This document shows, piece by piece, positions 9,105-18,442 of a stretch of DNA of 64,000 nucleotides (positions within the stretch are counted from its first letter, which is position 1; each line of letters starts with the position of its first letter). The DNA comes from Pseudomonas viridiflava (GTDB lineage Bacteria; Pseudomonadota; Gammaproteobacteria; Pseudomonadales; Pseudomonadaceae), in assembly GCF_900602065.1 (NCBI RefSeq), contig NZ_UWFN01000166.1:1-64000 (forward strand), read 5' to 3'. The notes beneath the pieces are model-generated. The model did not search any database, was not told the origin of the DNA, and worked only from the letters and a program-made list of their open reading frames with translations. A program made the translations under genes and the position numbers.

Positions 9105-9848
9105 CTACGCCAACCCACCGTTGGCACGCAGGATCTGCCCGTTGACCCAGCCTGAGTCTGGCCCGGCCAGAAACGACACGACATTGGCTATGTCTTCTGG
9201 CTGACCCAGGCGTTGCAGCGGCGGCATGTTTGCGAAGTTCTTGATCTGCTCTTCAGTTTTGCCATTCAGGAACAGCTCGGTAGCCACTGGACCGGGCGCT
9301 ACTGCATTGACGGTGATGCTGCGCCCGCGCAGTTCCTTGGCGAACACATGAGTGAATGATTCAACCGCAGCTTTGGTGGCGTTGTAGATCGCGTAGCCGG
9401 GAATGTTCAGTGCCAGCGCCGAGCTGGAGAAGTTGATGATCCGCCCGCCATCGTTCATTCGCTCCCCGGCTTCACGTAGCGTGTTGAAGGTGCCTCGTGT
9501 GTTGATGGCGAAAGTCTGTTCGAACAGTTCGTCGCTGGTGTCGACGATGGGCATGGTTTTCATGATGCCGGCGTTGTTGACCAGCACATCGACTTTACCC
9601 AATTGCTGCTCGGTCAGATCAAACAGGGTGCGCACATCGGCTGTGCTGGCGACGTCGGCCTTGATGGCGATCGCCTGACCGCCGTCGGCTATGAGGCTGG
9701 CGACCAGCGTCTCGGCTTCGGTTGCGCTGTTGGCGTAATTCACGGCGACGGCAAAACCGTCGGCTGATAGACGCTTGGCGATTTCAGCGCCGATACCGCG
9801 TGAGGCTCCGGTGACAATGGCGACTTTGCGAGGGTTGTTCTGAGTCAT
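9105..9848 (-). CDS. SDR family oxidoreductase
   Basis: The start at 9848 is set by GGAGG six bases upstream; a longer frame exists but lacks a ribosome site. The 247-residue protein is a classical short-chain dehydrogenase: nucleotide-binding TGASRGIG at residues 13-20, NNAG near 90, a catalytic serine in the NFSSSAL stretch and the YNATK pair, and the typical PGPVATEL after it. It ends with the SGWVNGQILRANGG motif common in the glucose-1-dehydrogenase/3-oxoacyl-ACP-reductase branch. Cofactor is probably NADP(H), since R17 follows the glycine-rich turn. The substrate cannot be told. It stands alone between REP-rich gaps. Confidence 0.85.
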   Translation of the reverse strand: MTQNNPRKVAIVTGASRGIGAEIAKRLSADGFAVAVNYANSATEAETLVASLIADGGQAIAIKADVASTADVRTLFDLTEQQLGKVDVLVNNAGIMKTMPIVDTSDELFEQTFAINTRGTFNTLREAGERMNDGGRIINFSSSALALNIPGYAIYNATKAAVESFTHVFAKELRGRSITVNAVAPGPVATELFLNGKTEEQIKNFANMPPLQRLGQPEDIANVVSFLAGPDSGWVNGQILRANGGLA

Positions 9849-10002
9849 GGTCCACCTCCGTTCTGAATGTGTCGTTACTTTCACATGTTGAGCGCGGGGG
9901 ATAAACAGGCGGGAATTGGCATGATTGTTCGGTAAATCTGAACAAATACGTTCGCATCAGTAGATGCTGACCTGTGGGAGAGCGGCCAGTGTCCATAACA
10001 GC

Positions 10003-10100
10003 AAACGCATGGCCCTGTAGGAGCTGCCGAAGGCTGCGAATGCGGTATGCCAGGATGAATGCTTCGCAGCCTTCGGCAGCTCCTACAGGGCCATGCGTTT
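10003..10100. repeat. Perfect REP inverted pair with 38-base arms
   Basis: The arms 10003-10040 and 10063-10100 are exact reverse complements around a 22-base centre. Each arm contains the GTAGGAGCTGCCGAAGGC REP word plus 11 further matched bases at the outer end (AAACGCATGGC). The extra outer match is longer than in the other pairs in this window. Confidence 0.85.
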
Positions 10101-10133
10101 CAATGCAGTCAGGAGGGGCCCCAGTGAGCTCGC

Positions 10134-10160
10134 AATCGCGAGCAAGCTCGGCTCCCACGG
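10134..10160. repeat. Single REP half
   Basis: TCGCGAGCAAGCTCGGCTCC within 10136-10157 matches the GAGCTTGCTCGCGA REP subtype, with no partner close by. Confidence 0.6.
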
Positions 10161-10196
10161 AATCAAATCGGGGTCAGTATCCAGTGGTGTGGATGC

Positions 10197-10232
10197 AAAA
10201 AGCCCAGAGCTGCTCGCGCAACGCTGGGCTTT
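10197..10232 (-). terminator. Terminator downstream of ntrC
   Basis: Read on the minus strand, a stem of AAAGCCCAG with CTGGGCTTT encloses a 16-base loop and runs into five T residues. It lies 20 bases after the ntrC stop. Confidence 0.75.
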
Positions 10233-10252
10233 CGGAGGAACGAAAGGCTTGA

Positions 10253-11689
10253 TCAGCCTTCATCGCCCTCATCATCGTCACCACCATCGATCTTCATGCC
10301 CAGCTCCTTGATCTTGCGAGTCAAGGTGTTACGGCCCCAGCCCAGCAACACAGCGGCGTCGCGACGACGGCCAGCGGTATGCTTGAGGGCGGTTTCGATC
10401 ATGATGCGTTCGAAGGTCGGCACGGCACTGTCCAGCAGGCTGGATTGACCGCGGGCAAGAGCCTGATCGGCCCATTGGCGCAACGCTTGTTCCCAGTTGG
10501 TCACTGGCGCTGCATCTTGCGGCAGGCTCAGCAGCTCTGGCGGCAGGTCGCTGATGTGCACTTCACGGCCAGAGGCCATGACGGTGATCCAGCGGCAGGT
10601 GTTTTCCAGCTGACGCACGTTACCCGGCCAAGGCAGGTGTTTGAGGTATTCCTCGGTTTCCGCCTTGAGCAGTTTCGGTTCGACCGCCAGTTCCTGAGCC
10701 GCACGGCTGAGGAAGTGTTTGGCCAGGGTCGGAATGTCTTCACGACGATCCGACATGCGTGGAATGTGGATGCGAATCACGTTCAGACGGTGGAACAAGT
10801 CTTCCCGGAATTTGCCAGCCTGCACCAGTGTTTCCAGGTTCTGGTGAGTCGCCGCAATGATGCGCACGTCAACTTTGACCGGCGTGTGACCGCCCACGCG
10901 ATAGAACTCGCCGTCAGCCAGAACACGCAGCAAGCGCGTTTGGGTGTCGGCAGGCATGTCGCCGATTTCGTCGAGGAACAGGGTGCCGCCATCCGCTTGT
11001 TCAAAGCGCCCGCGACGCAGGTTTGCTGCTCCGGTGAACGCGCCTTTTTCGTGGCCGAACAGTTCCGATTCCATCAAGTCTTTCGGAATGGCGGCCATGT
11101 TCAATGCAATGAACGGTGAGGCTGACCGTGGGCTGTGACGATGCAGGGCGTGAGCAACCAGTTCTTTACCGGTGCCCGACTCGCCGTTGATCAACACGGT
11201 GATGTTGGAGTGGCTGAGACGACCGATGGCGCGAAACACTTCCTGCATCGCTGGCGCTTCGCCAATGATTTCAGGGGTGCGGGTCAGTGTCGGAGCAACG
11301 TCCATGCCTTGCTGTTCCTGGGCATGCAGGTTGGCACGCTTGACCAGAGAAACGGCTTCGTCGACGTCGAACGGTTTTGGCAGGTACTCGAACGCGCCGC
11401 CCTGGTAAGAGGCAACAGCGCTGTCCAGATCTGAATGAGCGGTCATGATGATGACCGGCAGGCGCGGGTGTTGTTCGCGGATTCGCGCCAACAGGTCCAG
11501 GCCACTGGCGCCCGGCATGCGGATGTCAGAGATAATCACGTCCGGTTGCTGACGGGCCAGGCGGCTCATCACGCCATCGGCGCTGTCGAAGCTTTGTGTG
11601 GTCATGCCTTCTTGTTGCAAGGCTTTTTCCAGAACCCAACGAATGGAACGATCGTCATCTACGATCCAGACAGTTTCACTACGGCTCAT
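10253..11689 (-). CDS. ntrC: Nitrogen regulation response regulator NtrC (NR-I)
   Basis: This 478-residue sigma-54 activator has a receiver domain (D55 in [10 protein letters not shown]105 in YLPKPF), an AAA+ domain with Walker A GESGTGKE at 169-176 and the sigma-54 contact loop GAFTGA at 216-221, and a Fis-type helix-turn-helix at the end. When phosphorylated by NtrB under nitrogen limitation it turns on glnA and other sigma-54 promoters. It overlaps ntrB by 4 bases (ATGA), so the two are translated together. A sigma-54 promoter and a candidate NtrC site lie in front of glnA nearby. Length and motifs are normal for the family. Confidence 0.97.
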   Translation of the reverse strand: MSRSETVWIVDDDRSIRWVLEKALQQEGMTTQSFDSADGVMSRLARQQPDVIISDIRMPGASGLDLLARIREQHPRLPVIIMTAHSDLDSAVASYQGGAFEYLPKPFDVDEAVSLVKRANLHAQEQQGMDVAPTLTRTPEIIGEAPAMQEVFRAIGRLSHSNITVLINGESGTGKELVAHALHRHSPRSASPFIALNMAAIPKDLMESELFGHEKGAFTGAANLRRGRFEQADGGTLFLDEIGDMPADTQTRLLRVLADGEFYRVGGHTPVKVDVRIIAATHQNLETLVQAGKFREDLFHRLNVIRIHIPRMSDRREDIPTLAKHFLSRAAQELAVEPKLLKAETEEYLKHLPWPGNVRQLENTCRWITVMASGREVHISDLPPELLSLPQDAAPVTNWEQALRQWADQALARGQSSLLDSAVPTFERIMIETALKHTAGRRRDAAVLLGWGRNTLTRKIKELGMKIDGGDDDEGDEG

Positions 11690-12771
11690 GTCGAAGCTGC
11701 TCCTTGTTCCAGCGGCAGGAAGATCGAGAAGGTGGTGTGGCCAGGATGGCTGTCACACTCGATCAGCCCCTGGTGCTGACTAATGATGTTCTGCGTTATC
11801 GCAAGACCGAGTCCAGTGCCGTCAGGACGGCCACTGACCATCGGGTAGAAAATGGTTTCCTGAAGCTCGGCGGGGATTCCAGGACCGTTGTCGATGATTT
11901 CGATTTTGCTGACCAGCCGGTGACGCACATGACCGATCGTGAACTGACGCATCGCACGAGTACGCAGGCTGATTCGGCCCAGGCGAAGCTCGTTCTGGCT
12001 GCTGATGGCTTGCATCGCATTACGCACGATATTGAGCACGGCCTGAATCATCTGTTCACGGTCGATCAATACATCGGGAATACTTGGATCATAGTCGCGC
12101 ACCAGAGTGATGCACCCTTGGCTTTCCGCTTCGACCAGACTGCAGACACGCTCAAGCACTTCGTGCACGTTAGTCATGGCCAGCGACGGCAGTTTGTTTG
12201 ACCCGAGCATGCGATCCACCAGATTTCTCAGGCGGTCGGCTTCCTCGATGATGACGTTGGTGTAGTCCTTCAAGCTCTCTTCAGGCAGCTCCCGCGCCAG
12301 CAGTTGCGCTGCGCCGCGAATCCCGCCAAGTGGGTTCTTTATTTCGTGAGCCAGGCCACGCACCAACATCTTGGTGGTTTCCTGCTTGGACAACTGGGCT
12401 TCTTCCTTGGTGATGCGCAGCAGGCGGTCCCGTGGATGGACCTCTAGCAGCAGCAAGGTTTCGCCTTGGCTGAGGATGGGCGTCACGGCGTAGTCGACCG
12501 TCAGGGTCTGGCCGGTCAAGGCTGTGAGCATGGCCTCACGCTTGGTGAAAGGGTGCGCTTGTTCTACCGCCTGGCGCAGAGAGCTCAACGCTTCTGCAGA
12601 TTCAGTGAAGAGCTCGCTGATGAATTGCCCATGGCTGCGCTGACCGCTGATGGCCAGCAGCATTTCCGCTGCCGGGTTCATGTACTCAAGGCGCAGATCG
12701 GCGTTGAGCAGAATGGTGGCAGTGGTCAGGTTATCGAGTAACAAACGGTGCAGCGCGTCGCTGATAGTCAT
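11686..12771 (-). CDS. ntrB: Nitrogen sensor histidine kinase/phosphatase NtrB (NR-II)
   Basis: I take ATG 12771 (MTISDALHRL, 361 residues); an in-frame ATG at 12798 would add nine residues and cannot be excluded. An N-terminal PAS-type domain (ATILLNADLRLEYMNPAA) is followed by the phosphoacceptor H142 in GLAHEIKNP and the ATPase motifs NAMQAISS, DNGPGIP and GTGLGLAI. No membrane segment is present, as expected for a cytoplasmic kinase that receives its signal from PII. It phosphorylates or dephosphorylates NtrC, encoded just downstream with a 4-base overlap. Confidence 0.95.
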   Translation of the reverse strand: MTISDALHRLLLDNLTTATILLNADLRLEYMNPAAEMLLAISGQRSHGQFISELFTESAEALSSLRQAVEQAHPFTKREAMLTALTGQTLTVDYAVTPILSQGETLLLLEVHPRDRLLRITKEEAQLSKQETTKMLVRGLAHEIKNPLGGIRGAAQLLARELPEESLKDYTNVIIEEADRLRNLVDRMLGSNKLPSLAMTNVHEVLERVCSLVEAESQGCITLVRDYDPSIPDVLIDREQMIQAVLNIVRNAMQAISSQNELRLGRISLRTRAMRQFTIGHVRHRLVSKIEIIDNGPGIPAELQETIFYPMVSGRPDGTGLGLAITQNIISQHQGLIECDSHPGHTTFSIFLPLEQGAAST

Positions 12772-13095
12772 TAAAGTCTTTGACCTCTTTTGGCTCATTG
12801 CGATTCCAGGTGAGCCTCGAATCGCAGGCGCTGGTTGGTCTTCTCCAGCGTGGGTAACGCCACTGATACATTTGTATCCAGTGCAGATAGGGTGCTGTTA
12901 TAGCCAAGTTGCAAAAACCAAACCAAGGCTCCGAAAAGAAGCGTTTAAACTGCAAAACCGGGCTTTTTTTGGACAGTGCGTTTGATTGGTTCATCGAAGG
13001 GTATCGTTTTCGAACCAAAATGGGGTTCCCGGCCGACTTGCTTGCAATATCTTGCACCAATATAGGGCTTTGATGTTTTGGAGAGAGGTGCTCTA
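12772..13095. other. Intergenic region upstream of ntrB
   Basis: This 324-base gap lies between the DUF4124 gene and ntrB, both on the minus strand, so it should hold the ntrB promoter. A GCACCAATATAGGGC at 13056-13070 resembles an NtrC half-site plus a poor second half. I could not find a convincing sigma-54 promoter or any RNA gene in it. Confidence 0.4.
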
Positions 13096-13743
13096 TCAAA
13101 AGAAAGGCAGAATGCTGCTTTTTTCTTTGGGTTTGTCTTTGAGGGGGCACTCAGGGCGCACGCCGTACTCGGCGGTTTCGCAGGGGTTGGCCAGACGTTT
13201 CTGGGCCAGTGAAATACGTTGCATGTGGAAGGGTTGATTGGGCGTCTTTTCCAGCACTCGGCCTTTATCGTCGAGAATCTGCGCAGCGATCTGATGCGTG
13301 CCCCTGTCGATGTTCTTCAGCGGGAAAACAGGGCTACGCCCGGCTTGGGCGACTGGCTTGCCATCCAGCAAAAGCTGGTAGGTATGACCTGGCTGCAACG
13401 CGGGATCGCTGGTGATGGTGGCAATCATCTCCCCTTCTGTACTGCGTACGGTCGCGTCCGGTTCTGGCACGAGAACCCGAAGCAGGTCGTAACGAAACAT
13501 CGGCCGGGGCTTGTCTCTGGTGGGTGTACTTTTTTGCACGGTGCGCGGTGGCGGCGAGCCGCTGGTGCTGTTGCTGGGCAGAATCTCGACGCGTTTGGCG
13601 TTCTTGTGAGGCTGGTCCGTGAAGACTTTATTACCCTGCGCATCCGTGTAGGTATAGACATCTGCCAGCACCGGAGCAGGCAGCGTGATCAGTAAGCCCA
13701 ACAGTGCGCAGACCCATGTCCGTGATTTAAGGTTTGCCGACAT
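13096..13743 (-). CDS. DUF4124 domain protein, exported (downstream paralogue)
   Basis: The 215-residue protein starts with a signal peptide (CALLGLLITLPAPVLA, cut likely after ADA-type LADV) and then the DUF4124 motif VYTYTDAQGNKVFTDQP. A proline/serine linker and a beta-rich C-terminal domain (HTYQLLLDGKPVAQAG, LKNIDRGTHQIAAQI) follow. It is probably periplasmic or outer-surface associated; the function is not known. It overlaps the end of the upstream paralogue by 17 bases, so the two are one transcript. Confidence 0.8.
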   Translation of the reverse strand: MSANLKSRTWVCALLGLLITLPAPVLADVYTYTDAQGNKVFTDQPHKNAKRVEILPSNSTSGSPPPRTVQKSTPTRDKPRPMFRYDLLRVLVPEPDATVRSTEGEMIATITSDPALQPGHTYQLLLDGKPVAQAGRSPVFPLKNIDRGTHQIAAQILDDKGRVLEKTPNQPFHMQRISLAQKRLANPCETAEYGVRPECPLKDKPKEKSSILPFF

Positions 13744-14251
13744 GAACGCGCTGCACCGTCAGTGTGATGGTTGGACTCTGCTGGATGATGCGGCCTTTAT
13801 CCAGCACCACTACGGCAAAGCTGTGTTCGCCACGATCAATGTTGACGACTTGCAGGCGCGGCACATTCCCTGGCTGACCATAGAGATTTCCATCCACCAG
13901 TAATTGCAGCAAGTGCCCCGGAAGCAGTCTTGGCTGGATAGCGACCCCGACGGTAAACGTACCGTTGTTGGCGCGCAGTGCTTCATCAGCGGGCAAGTCG
14001 GTCAGCGCCAGCGTCGGGTAGGCCACTTGTGTCTGTGCTGAGGGTGGCGGGTTTTGCGGGGGTGCTACCGGGGTAGCCATTTTCTGGGTGTCGACGCTGT
14101 TGAGTGGCGGCAGCTCCACGACCTGAGCCTTGACGCCATCGGGCGGCGTATTGCTGAACGCAGCATTACCGTTGGCGTCGGTGTATTTGTAAATCTGCGC
14201 CGCTGCGGGCAAGGCGATCAACAGCAGCAGACAGATGAGGCTTAGGCGCAT
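13727..14251 (-). CDS. DUF4124 domain protein, exported (upstream paralogue)
   Basis: The start at 14251 has GGAG five bases upstream and begins a clear signal peptide (MRLSLICLLLLIALPAAA); 174 residues. The motif IYKYTDANGNAAFSNTPP is the DUF4124 hallmark. The C-terminal half (LLPGHLLQLLVDGNLYGQPG, VVNIDRGEHSFAVVVLDKGR) matches the C-terminal half of the next gene, so the pair arose by tandem duplication. Location between glnA and ntrB is, as I recall, conserved in Pseudomonas, which suggests a link to that neighbourhood but gives no function. Confidence 0.8.
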   Translation of the reverse strand: MRLSLICLLLLIALPAAAQIYKYTDANGNAAFSNTPPDGVKAQVVELPPLNSVDTQKMATPVAPPQNPPPSAQTQVAYPTLALTDLPADEALRANNGTFTVGVAIQPRLLPGHLLQLLVDGNLYGQPGNVPRLQVVNIDRGEHSFAVVVLDKGRIIQQSPTITLTVQRVHVGKP

Positions 14252-14329
14252 GCGGGCTCCATGGCTTGGCTGCGGGTAGCGGTGGGTTGCGCGCAGCATA
14301 GAACATAAATCAGCTGAAGCGGTTGATGA

Positions 14330-14890
14330 TCATTTACCTGTCACGCACAACTCGCCGACTGCTCGCGTAAGCGCCAGGTCATGAATCGGATCTTTCGCTT
14401 GTAGTCGGGACTGTTGAATCACCCAGTTCGGGCATTGTGGGTCCTGACGGTACATCGCAAAGGCTGAGTATTCGCGCAGCAATCGCGTTTGCAGTTGATC
14501 CAGCTGGGGCCGAATTTGCCCGACCAGATCTGGTCTTGGCGTGTCTGGCGCCTTACCCGCTTCGTGCCACCGGGCGAGCAGTGCATACTGCACCAGCTTG
14601 TTCGCTTCAATTTGTGCGGCGAGGAATTGGCTGACTTCCTGCGCATCCAGGTTGTATGTCGGTGCGAGCTTTGCGGCGGCTGCGATGACCTGTGCTTCGC
14701 GAGGGCTGTCCTGTATCGGTTTCCCACTGTCCCATTTGGTCAGCGCGACCTGGTCTGCGATGGCAAGGCGTTCGCTGATCGTTGTCAGTAAAGGTGCAAG
14801 CGGTGCGGGCGAAGTCACGGGTGTGCCCGCGCAGGCGGTCAGGCTGGTGAGCGCAGCGCAGAGAAAAAGCAAGCATGCTGGATTGGACAT
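14330..14890 (-). CDS. Secreted chorismate mutase, AroQ-gamma type
   Basis: The start at 14890 begins a short signal peptide ending in SLTACAG; the LTAC fits a lipobox, so the 186-residue product may be a lipoprotein and not a free periplasmic enzyme. The rest is helical and matches the exported monofunctional chorismate mutases (*AroQ): ISERLAIADQVALTKWDSGKPIQD, then SPREAQVIAAAAKLAPTYNLD, then QFLAAQIEANKLVQYALL. These enzymes turn chorismate into prephenate outside the cytoplasm; their role there is unsettled. It lies between glnA and the DUF4124 pair on the same strand, with a glnA terminator before it. Confidence 0.82.
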   Translation of the reverse strand: MSNPACLLFLCAALTSLTACAGTPVTSPAPLAPLLTTISERLAIADQVALTKWDSGKPIQDSPREAQVIAAAAKLAPTYNLDAQEVSQFLAAQIEANKLVQYALLARWHEAGKAPDTPRPDLVGQIRPQLDQLQTRLLREYSAFAMYRQDPQCPNWVIQQSRLQAKDPIHDLALTRAVGELCVTGK

Positions 14891-14932
14891 ATCTCTTTTT
14901 TCTCTCAAATTAATCGGAGCATTGATGCTGAA

Positions 14933-14960
14933 CCTGTAGGAGCGCACGAGCACCTACAGG
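14933..14960. repeat. Short REP-like hairpin
   Basis: CCTGTAGG at 14933-14940 and CCTACAGG at 14953-14960 pair around a 12-base loop, keeping only the outer tips of the GTAGGAGC REP. It sits just upstream of the chorismate mutase gene. Confidence 0.6.
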
Positions 14961-15044
14961 GGGCGGTGTTCGCGAATCGACAGCATGCACCTGCTGGCGG
15001 CGTGCGTGGCAACAAATAGATATCGCCTATTAAATCCCGCCCAT

Positions 15045-15069
15045 AAAAAAGGCCTCCCGAAGGAGGCCT
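15045..15069 (-). terminator. glnA terminator
   Basis: On the minus strand, AGGCCTCC and GGAGGCCT form an 8-bp stem with a 4-base loop, followed directly by six T residues. It lies 33 bases after the glnA stop. Confidence 0.9.
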
Positions 15070-15102
15070 CTTTAGTGCGTCAGAATGCCTGACGCGACTG
15101 GA

Positions 15103-16509
15103 TTAGCAGCTGTAGTACAGCTCGTATTCCAGTGGGTGTACGAAGGTGCGTACTTTGATTTCTTCTTCGCTTTTCAGAGCGATGTAAGCGTCGATGAAGT
15201 CGTCGCTGAAAACGCCGCCTTTGGTCAGGAACGCACGACCTTTGTCCAGCTCTTCCAGGGCTTCTTTCAGGCTGCCGCAAACTTGTGGGATCTCTTTGGC
15301 CTCTTCAGGCGGCAGGTCATACAGGTTTTTGTCAGCAGCATCGCCAGGGTGGATCTTGTTCTGGATACCGTCCAGGCCGGCCATCAGCAGTGCTGCGAAA
15401 GCCAGGTACGGGTTGGCAGCTGGATCCGGGAAGCGAGCTTCGATACGACGGCCTTTAGGGCTGTTGACGTAAGGAATACGGATCGACGCGGAACGGTTAC
15501 GAGCCGAGTACGCCAGCATTACTGGAGCTTCGAAGCCTGGAACCAGACGCTTGTAGGAGTTGGTAGCAGGGTTGGTGAAGCCGTTCAGTGCCTTACCGTG
15601 CTTGATGATGCCGCCGATGAAGTACAGAGCGGTGTCGGACAGGCCGGCATAGCCTTCGCCTGCGAAGGTGTTCTTGCCATCTTTGGAGATGGACATGTGA
15701 ACGTGCATACCCGAACCGTTATCGCCGTACAGAGGCTTAGGCATGAAGGTAGCGGTGCGGCCATAAGCGTCAGCAACGTTGTGAACAACGTATTTCAGGG
15801 TCTGAACTTCGTCAGCCTTTTTAACCAGCGTGTTGAATTTCACGCCGATTTCGTTCTGACCAGCAGTGGCCACTTCGTGGTGGTGAACTTCTACGGTCTG
15901 GCCCATTTCTTCCAGAGCGTTGCACATTGCGGTGCGGATTTCGTGGTCATGGTCGAATGGCGGAACCGGGAAGTAGCCACCTTTGATACCTGGACGGTGG
16001 CCTTTGTTGCCGCCTTCGATGTCCTGATCGGACATCCACGAACCTTGTTCGGAGTAGATTTTGAACATGGAGCCGGAGATGTCGGACTTGAACTTCACTT
16101 CGTCGAAGATGAAGAACTCTGGCTCTGGACCGGCGAATACGGTGTCACCGATACCGGTCGACTTGAGGTATTCCTCAGCGCGGTGGGCGATTGCACGTGG
16201 GTCGCGATCGTAACCTTGCATGGTCGAAGGTTCGATGATGTCGCAAACCAGGATCAGCGTTGGGTCTTCGGTGAACGGATCGAGAACGGCGGTTTCGTCG
16301 TCCGGCAGCAGGATCATGTCGGAGGCTTCGATGCCTTTCCAGCCAGAGATGGAGGAGCCGTCGAACATCTTGCCGACTTCGAAGAAGTCGTCTTCCAGAG
16401 CATCGCGAGCCGGCATGGTCACGTGGTGCTGTGTACCTTTAGTGTCCGTGAAGCGCAGATCAATCCACTTAACGTCATGATCTTTGATAAGTTGAACCGA
16501 CTTCGACAT
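15103..16509 (-). CDS. glnA: Glutamine synthetase type I
   Basis: The 468-residue enzyme makes glutamine from glutamate, ammonia and ATP. The start has GGAGG five bases upstream. It has the GSI-beta pattern: [17 protein letters not shown] near residue 45, the FFIFDEVKF and [10 protein letters not shown] active-site blocks, and the adenylylation site NLYDLPPEE with Tyr397, so activity should be tuned by GlnE. A sigma-54 promoter and a candidate NtrC site lie upstream, and ntrBC is close by, which fits nitrogen-controlled expression. Length and motifs are normal. Confidence 0.98.
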   Translation of the reverse strand: MSKSVQLIKDHDVKWIDLRFTDTKGTQHHVTMPARDALEDDFFEVGKMFDGSSISGWKGIEASDMILLPDDETAVLDPFTEDPTLILVCDIIEPSTMQGYDRDPRAIAHRAEEYLKSTGIGDTVFAGPEPEFFIFDEVKFKSDISGSMFKIYSEQGSWMSDQDIEGGNKGHRPGIKGGYFPVPPFDHDHEIRTAMCNALEEMGQTVEVHHHEVATAGQNEIGVKFNTLVKKADEVQTLKYVVHNVADAYGRTATFMPKPLYGDNGSGMHVHMSISKDGKNTFAGEGYAGLSDTALYFIGGIIKHGKALNGFTNPATNSYKRLVPGFEAPVMLAYSARNRSASIRIPYVNSPKGRRIEARFPDPAANPYLAFAALLMAGLDGIQNKIHPGDAADKNLYDLPPEEAKEIPQVCGSLKEALEELDKGRAFLTKGGVFSDDFIDAYIALKSEEEIKVRTFVHPLEYELYYSC

Positions 16510-16611
16510 GGTGTCCTCCGGGTGGCTTCGGGCCTATTTAATGGTTTGGGCCCTTAGAATTTGGGTGATGCCGGCGCAGATACTCTGCCAAGGCAACCTG
16601 CCTCACAAGGG

Positions 16612-16627
16612 AGCAAATTGCATGCCA
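16612..16627 (-). promoter_or_regulatory. Sigma-54 promoter of glnA
   Basis: On the minus strand the 16 bases read TGGCATGCAATTTGCT, matching the -24/-12 consensus TGGCAC-N5-TTGCA with GG and GC correctly spaced. It lies about 100 bases before the glnA start. Confidence 0.85.
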
Positions 16628-16700
16628 GTGCCCCGAGATGGGTTTTGTGCCCGAAACGCTCGCATTTTCAGGCATAAATTCGATTATTTGAAAAATTAGC

Positions 16701-16715
16701 GCACCACAATGATGC
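16701..16715. promoter_or_regulatory. Candidate NtrC binding site upstream of glnA
   Basis: GCACCACAATGATGC matches the dyad GCACC-N5-GGTGC with one mismatch. It is about 75-90 bases upstream of the sigma-54 promoter, the usual range for an NtrC enhancer. Another GGTGC lies at 16742-16746. Confidence 0.5.
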
Positions 16716-16843
16716 TCGATATTGCGGGTCGGGTCTTTTTTGGTGCGCTGATGATTGGTTGCACGATAACTGGTTAAACCTTGAGCAATTTCCGCTATAA
16801 TCCCGCCCCCTCTTTTTCGGCTGGCACCTCGCGCGCTGTTTTC

Positions 16844-18298
16844 ATGAAACTAATCGTAAAAGTCTTCCCCGAGATCATCATCAAAAGCCCGCCGGTGCGT
16901 AAGCAATTCATCCGCCAGCTGGCCAAGAACATCCGCATCGTGCTCCGTGATCTGGACCCGGTACTGGTGGTGGACGGGTCGTGGGACAACCTCGAGGTTC
17001 AGACGAAACTGACTGACGCCAAGGTCCTGCAGGACATGACCGACCGCCTGAGCTGCATGCCGGGCATCGCCAATTTTCTTCAGGTGGCCGAATACCCGCT
17101 GGGCGATATGGACGACATCGTTGCCAAGTGCAAACTGCACTACGCCGATTTGCTGCCGGGCAAGATGTTTTCAGTGCGCTGCAAGCGGGCAGGCAAGCAC
17201 ACATTCAGCTCTATGGATGTCGAGAAATACGTCGGCAGCCAGTTGCGCAAACAGTGCGGCGCGGCCGGTATCGAGCTGAAAAAGCCGGAAATCGTGGTGC
17301 GAATGGAAATTCGCGACAAACGGTTGTTTGTGATTCACAGCCAGCACAACAGTGTCGGCGGATACCCGTTAGGCGCCCTCGAACAGACCCTGGTGTTGAT
17401 GTCCGGTGGTTTCGATTCGACTGTGGCGGCCTATCAGGTCATGCGTCGCGGGCTGATGGCGCATTTCTGCTTCTTTAATCTGGGCGGGCGTGCCCATGAA
17501 CTGGGCGTCATGGAAGTCGCACATTTCATCTGGAAGAAGTACGGCAGCTCCCAGCGTGTGCTGTTTGTCAGCGTGCCTTTCGAGGAAGTTCTCGGAGAAA
17601 TCCTGCAGAAAGTCGATAACAGTCATATGGGTGTAGTTTTGAAGCGTATGATGTTACGCGCTGCATCCTCTATCGCTGACCGTCTTGATATCGATGTGCT
17701 GGTTACCGGCGAAGCGATTTCACAGGTTGCCAGCCAGACGTTGCCGAACCTGTCGTTGATTGATGCCGCGACTGACAAGCTGGTCTTGCGTCCTTTGATC
17801 ACCAGCCACAAGCAGGACATCGTCGATCAGGCGGTCGAGATTGGCACTGCCGATTTCGCCAGACACATGCCTGAGTATTGCGGGGTGATTTCGATCAACC
17901 CCAAGACCAACGCCAAGCGCAACCGCGTTGAGTACGAAGAGCAACAGTTCGACATGGAGGTTCTCGAGCGAGCGCTTGCGAACGCCAAACTGGTTTCGAT
18001 CGATCGGGTGATTGACGATCTGAGCCGGAGCATCGAGATAGAAGAAGTCAGTCAGGCACTGGCAGGGCAGGTCATCGTCGACATCCGTCACCCGGACGCC
18101 CAGGAAGATCAGCCGCTGGTGTTGCCTGGCATTGAAGTACAGGCGTTGCCGTTCTATGCATTGAACAGCCGCTTCAAGGAACTGGATAACACGCGCCAGT
18201 ACCTGTTGTATTGCGACAAAGGCGTCATGAGTCGCCTGCATGCTCACCATTTGCTCAGTGAGGGGTATGCCAATGTGCGCGTTTATAGACCGAGCTAA
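16844..18298 (+). CDS. thiI: tRNA sulfurtransferase ThiI with C-terminal rhodanese domain
   Basis: The ATG at 16844 gives 484 residues, the length I recall for Pseudomonas; a longer frame from 16781 runs through promoter-like sequence. Order: a ferredoxin-like and THUMP region (residues 1-165), a PP-loop ATPase with [11 protein letters not shown] near 186, and a rhodanese domain at about 400-484 with Cys457 in YCDKGVMS. The enzyme makes 4-thiouridine in tRNA and, through the rhodanese domain, can pass sulfur to ThiS for the thiazole of thiamine; thiS and thiG are at 56.3-57.4 kb. It diverges from glnA. Confidence 0.96.
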   Translation: MKLIVKVFPEIIIKSPPVRKQFIRQLAKNIRIVLRDLDPVLVVDGSWDNLEVQTKLTDAKVLQDMTDRLSCMPGIANFLQVAEYPLGDMDDIVAKCKLHYADLLPGKMFSVRCKRAGKHTFSSMDVEKYVGSQLRKQCGAAGIELKKPEIVVRMEIRDKRLFVIHSQHNSVGGYPLGALEQTLVLMSGGFDSTVAAYQVMRRGLMAHFCFFNLGGRAHELGVMEVAHFIWKKYGSSQRVLFVSVPFEEVLGEILQKVDNSHMGVVLKRMMLRAASSIADRLDIDVLVTGEAISQVASQTLPNLSLIDAATDKLVLRPLITSHKQDIVDQAVEIGTADFARHMPEYCGVISINPKTNAKRNRVEYEEQQFDMEVLERALANAKLVSIDRVIDDLSRSIEIEEVSQALAGQVIVDIRHPDAQEDQPLVLPGIEVQALPFYALNSRFKELDNTRQYLLYCDKGVMSRLHAHHLLSEGYANVRVYRPS

Positions 18299-18442
18299 GT
18301 GCCCGGGGCTGTTTGCCTGTGGCTTGCGTCACCGGCCCCCCGACGCCAGTCGTCTAGCCGTAACGGCTTTGGCCGACTCTGACGTTATAAATAGCTGTTT
18401 AGCAGTATTCAGCTAACCGAATCCTCTGATCGAGATACACAA

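Noticed and set aside
13101..13131. GCAG/CTGC hairpin with T-run near the DUF4124 stop
   Set aside because: The stem has only four pairs and lies inside the coding end, so it is not a convincing terminator.
15085..16557. 490-residue open frame antisense to glnA
   Set aside because: It mirrors a strongly conserved gene in G+C-rich DNA; no ribosome site or family match.
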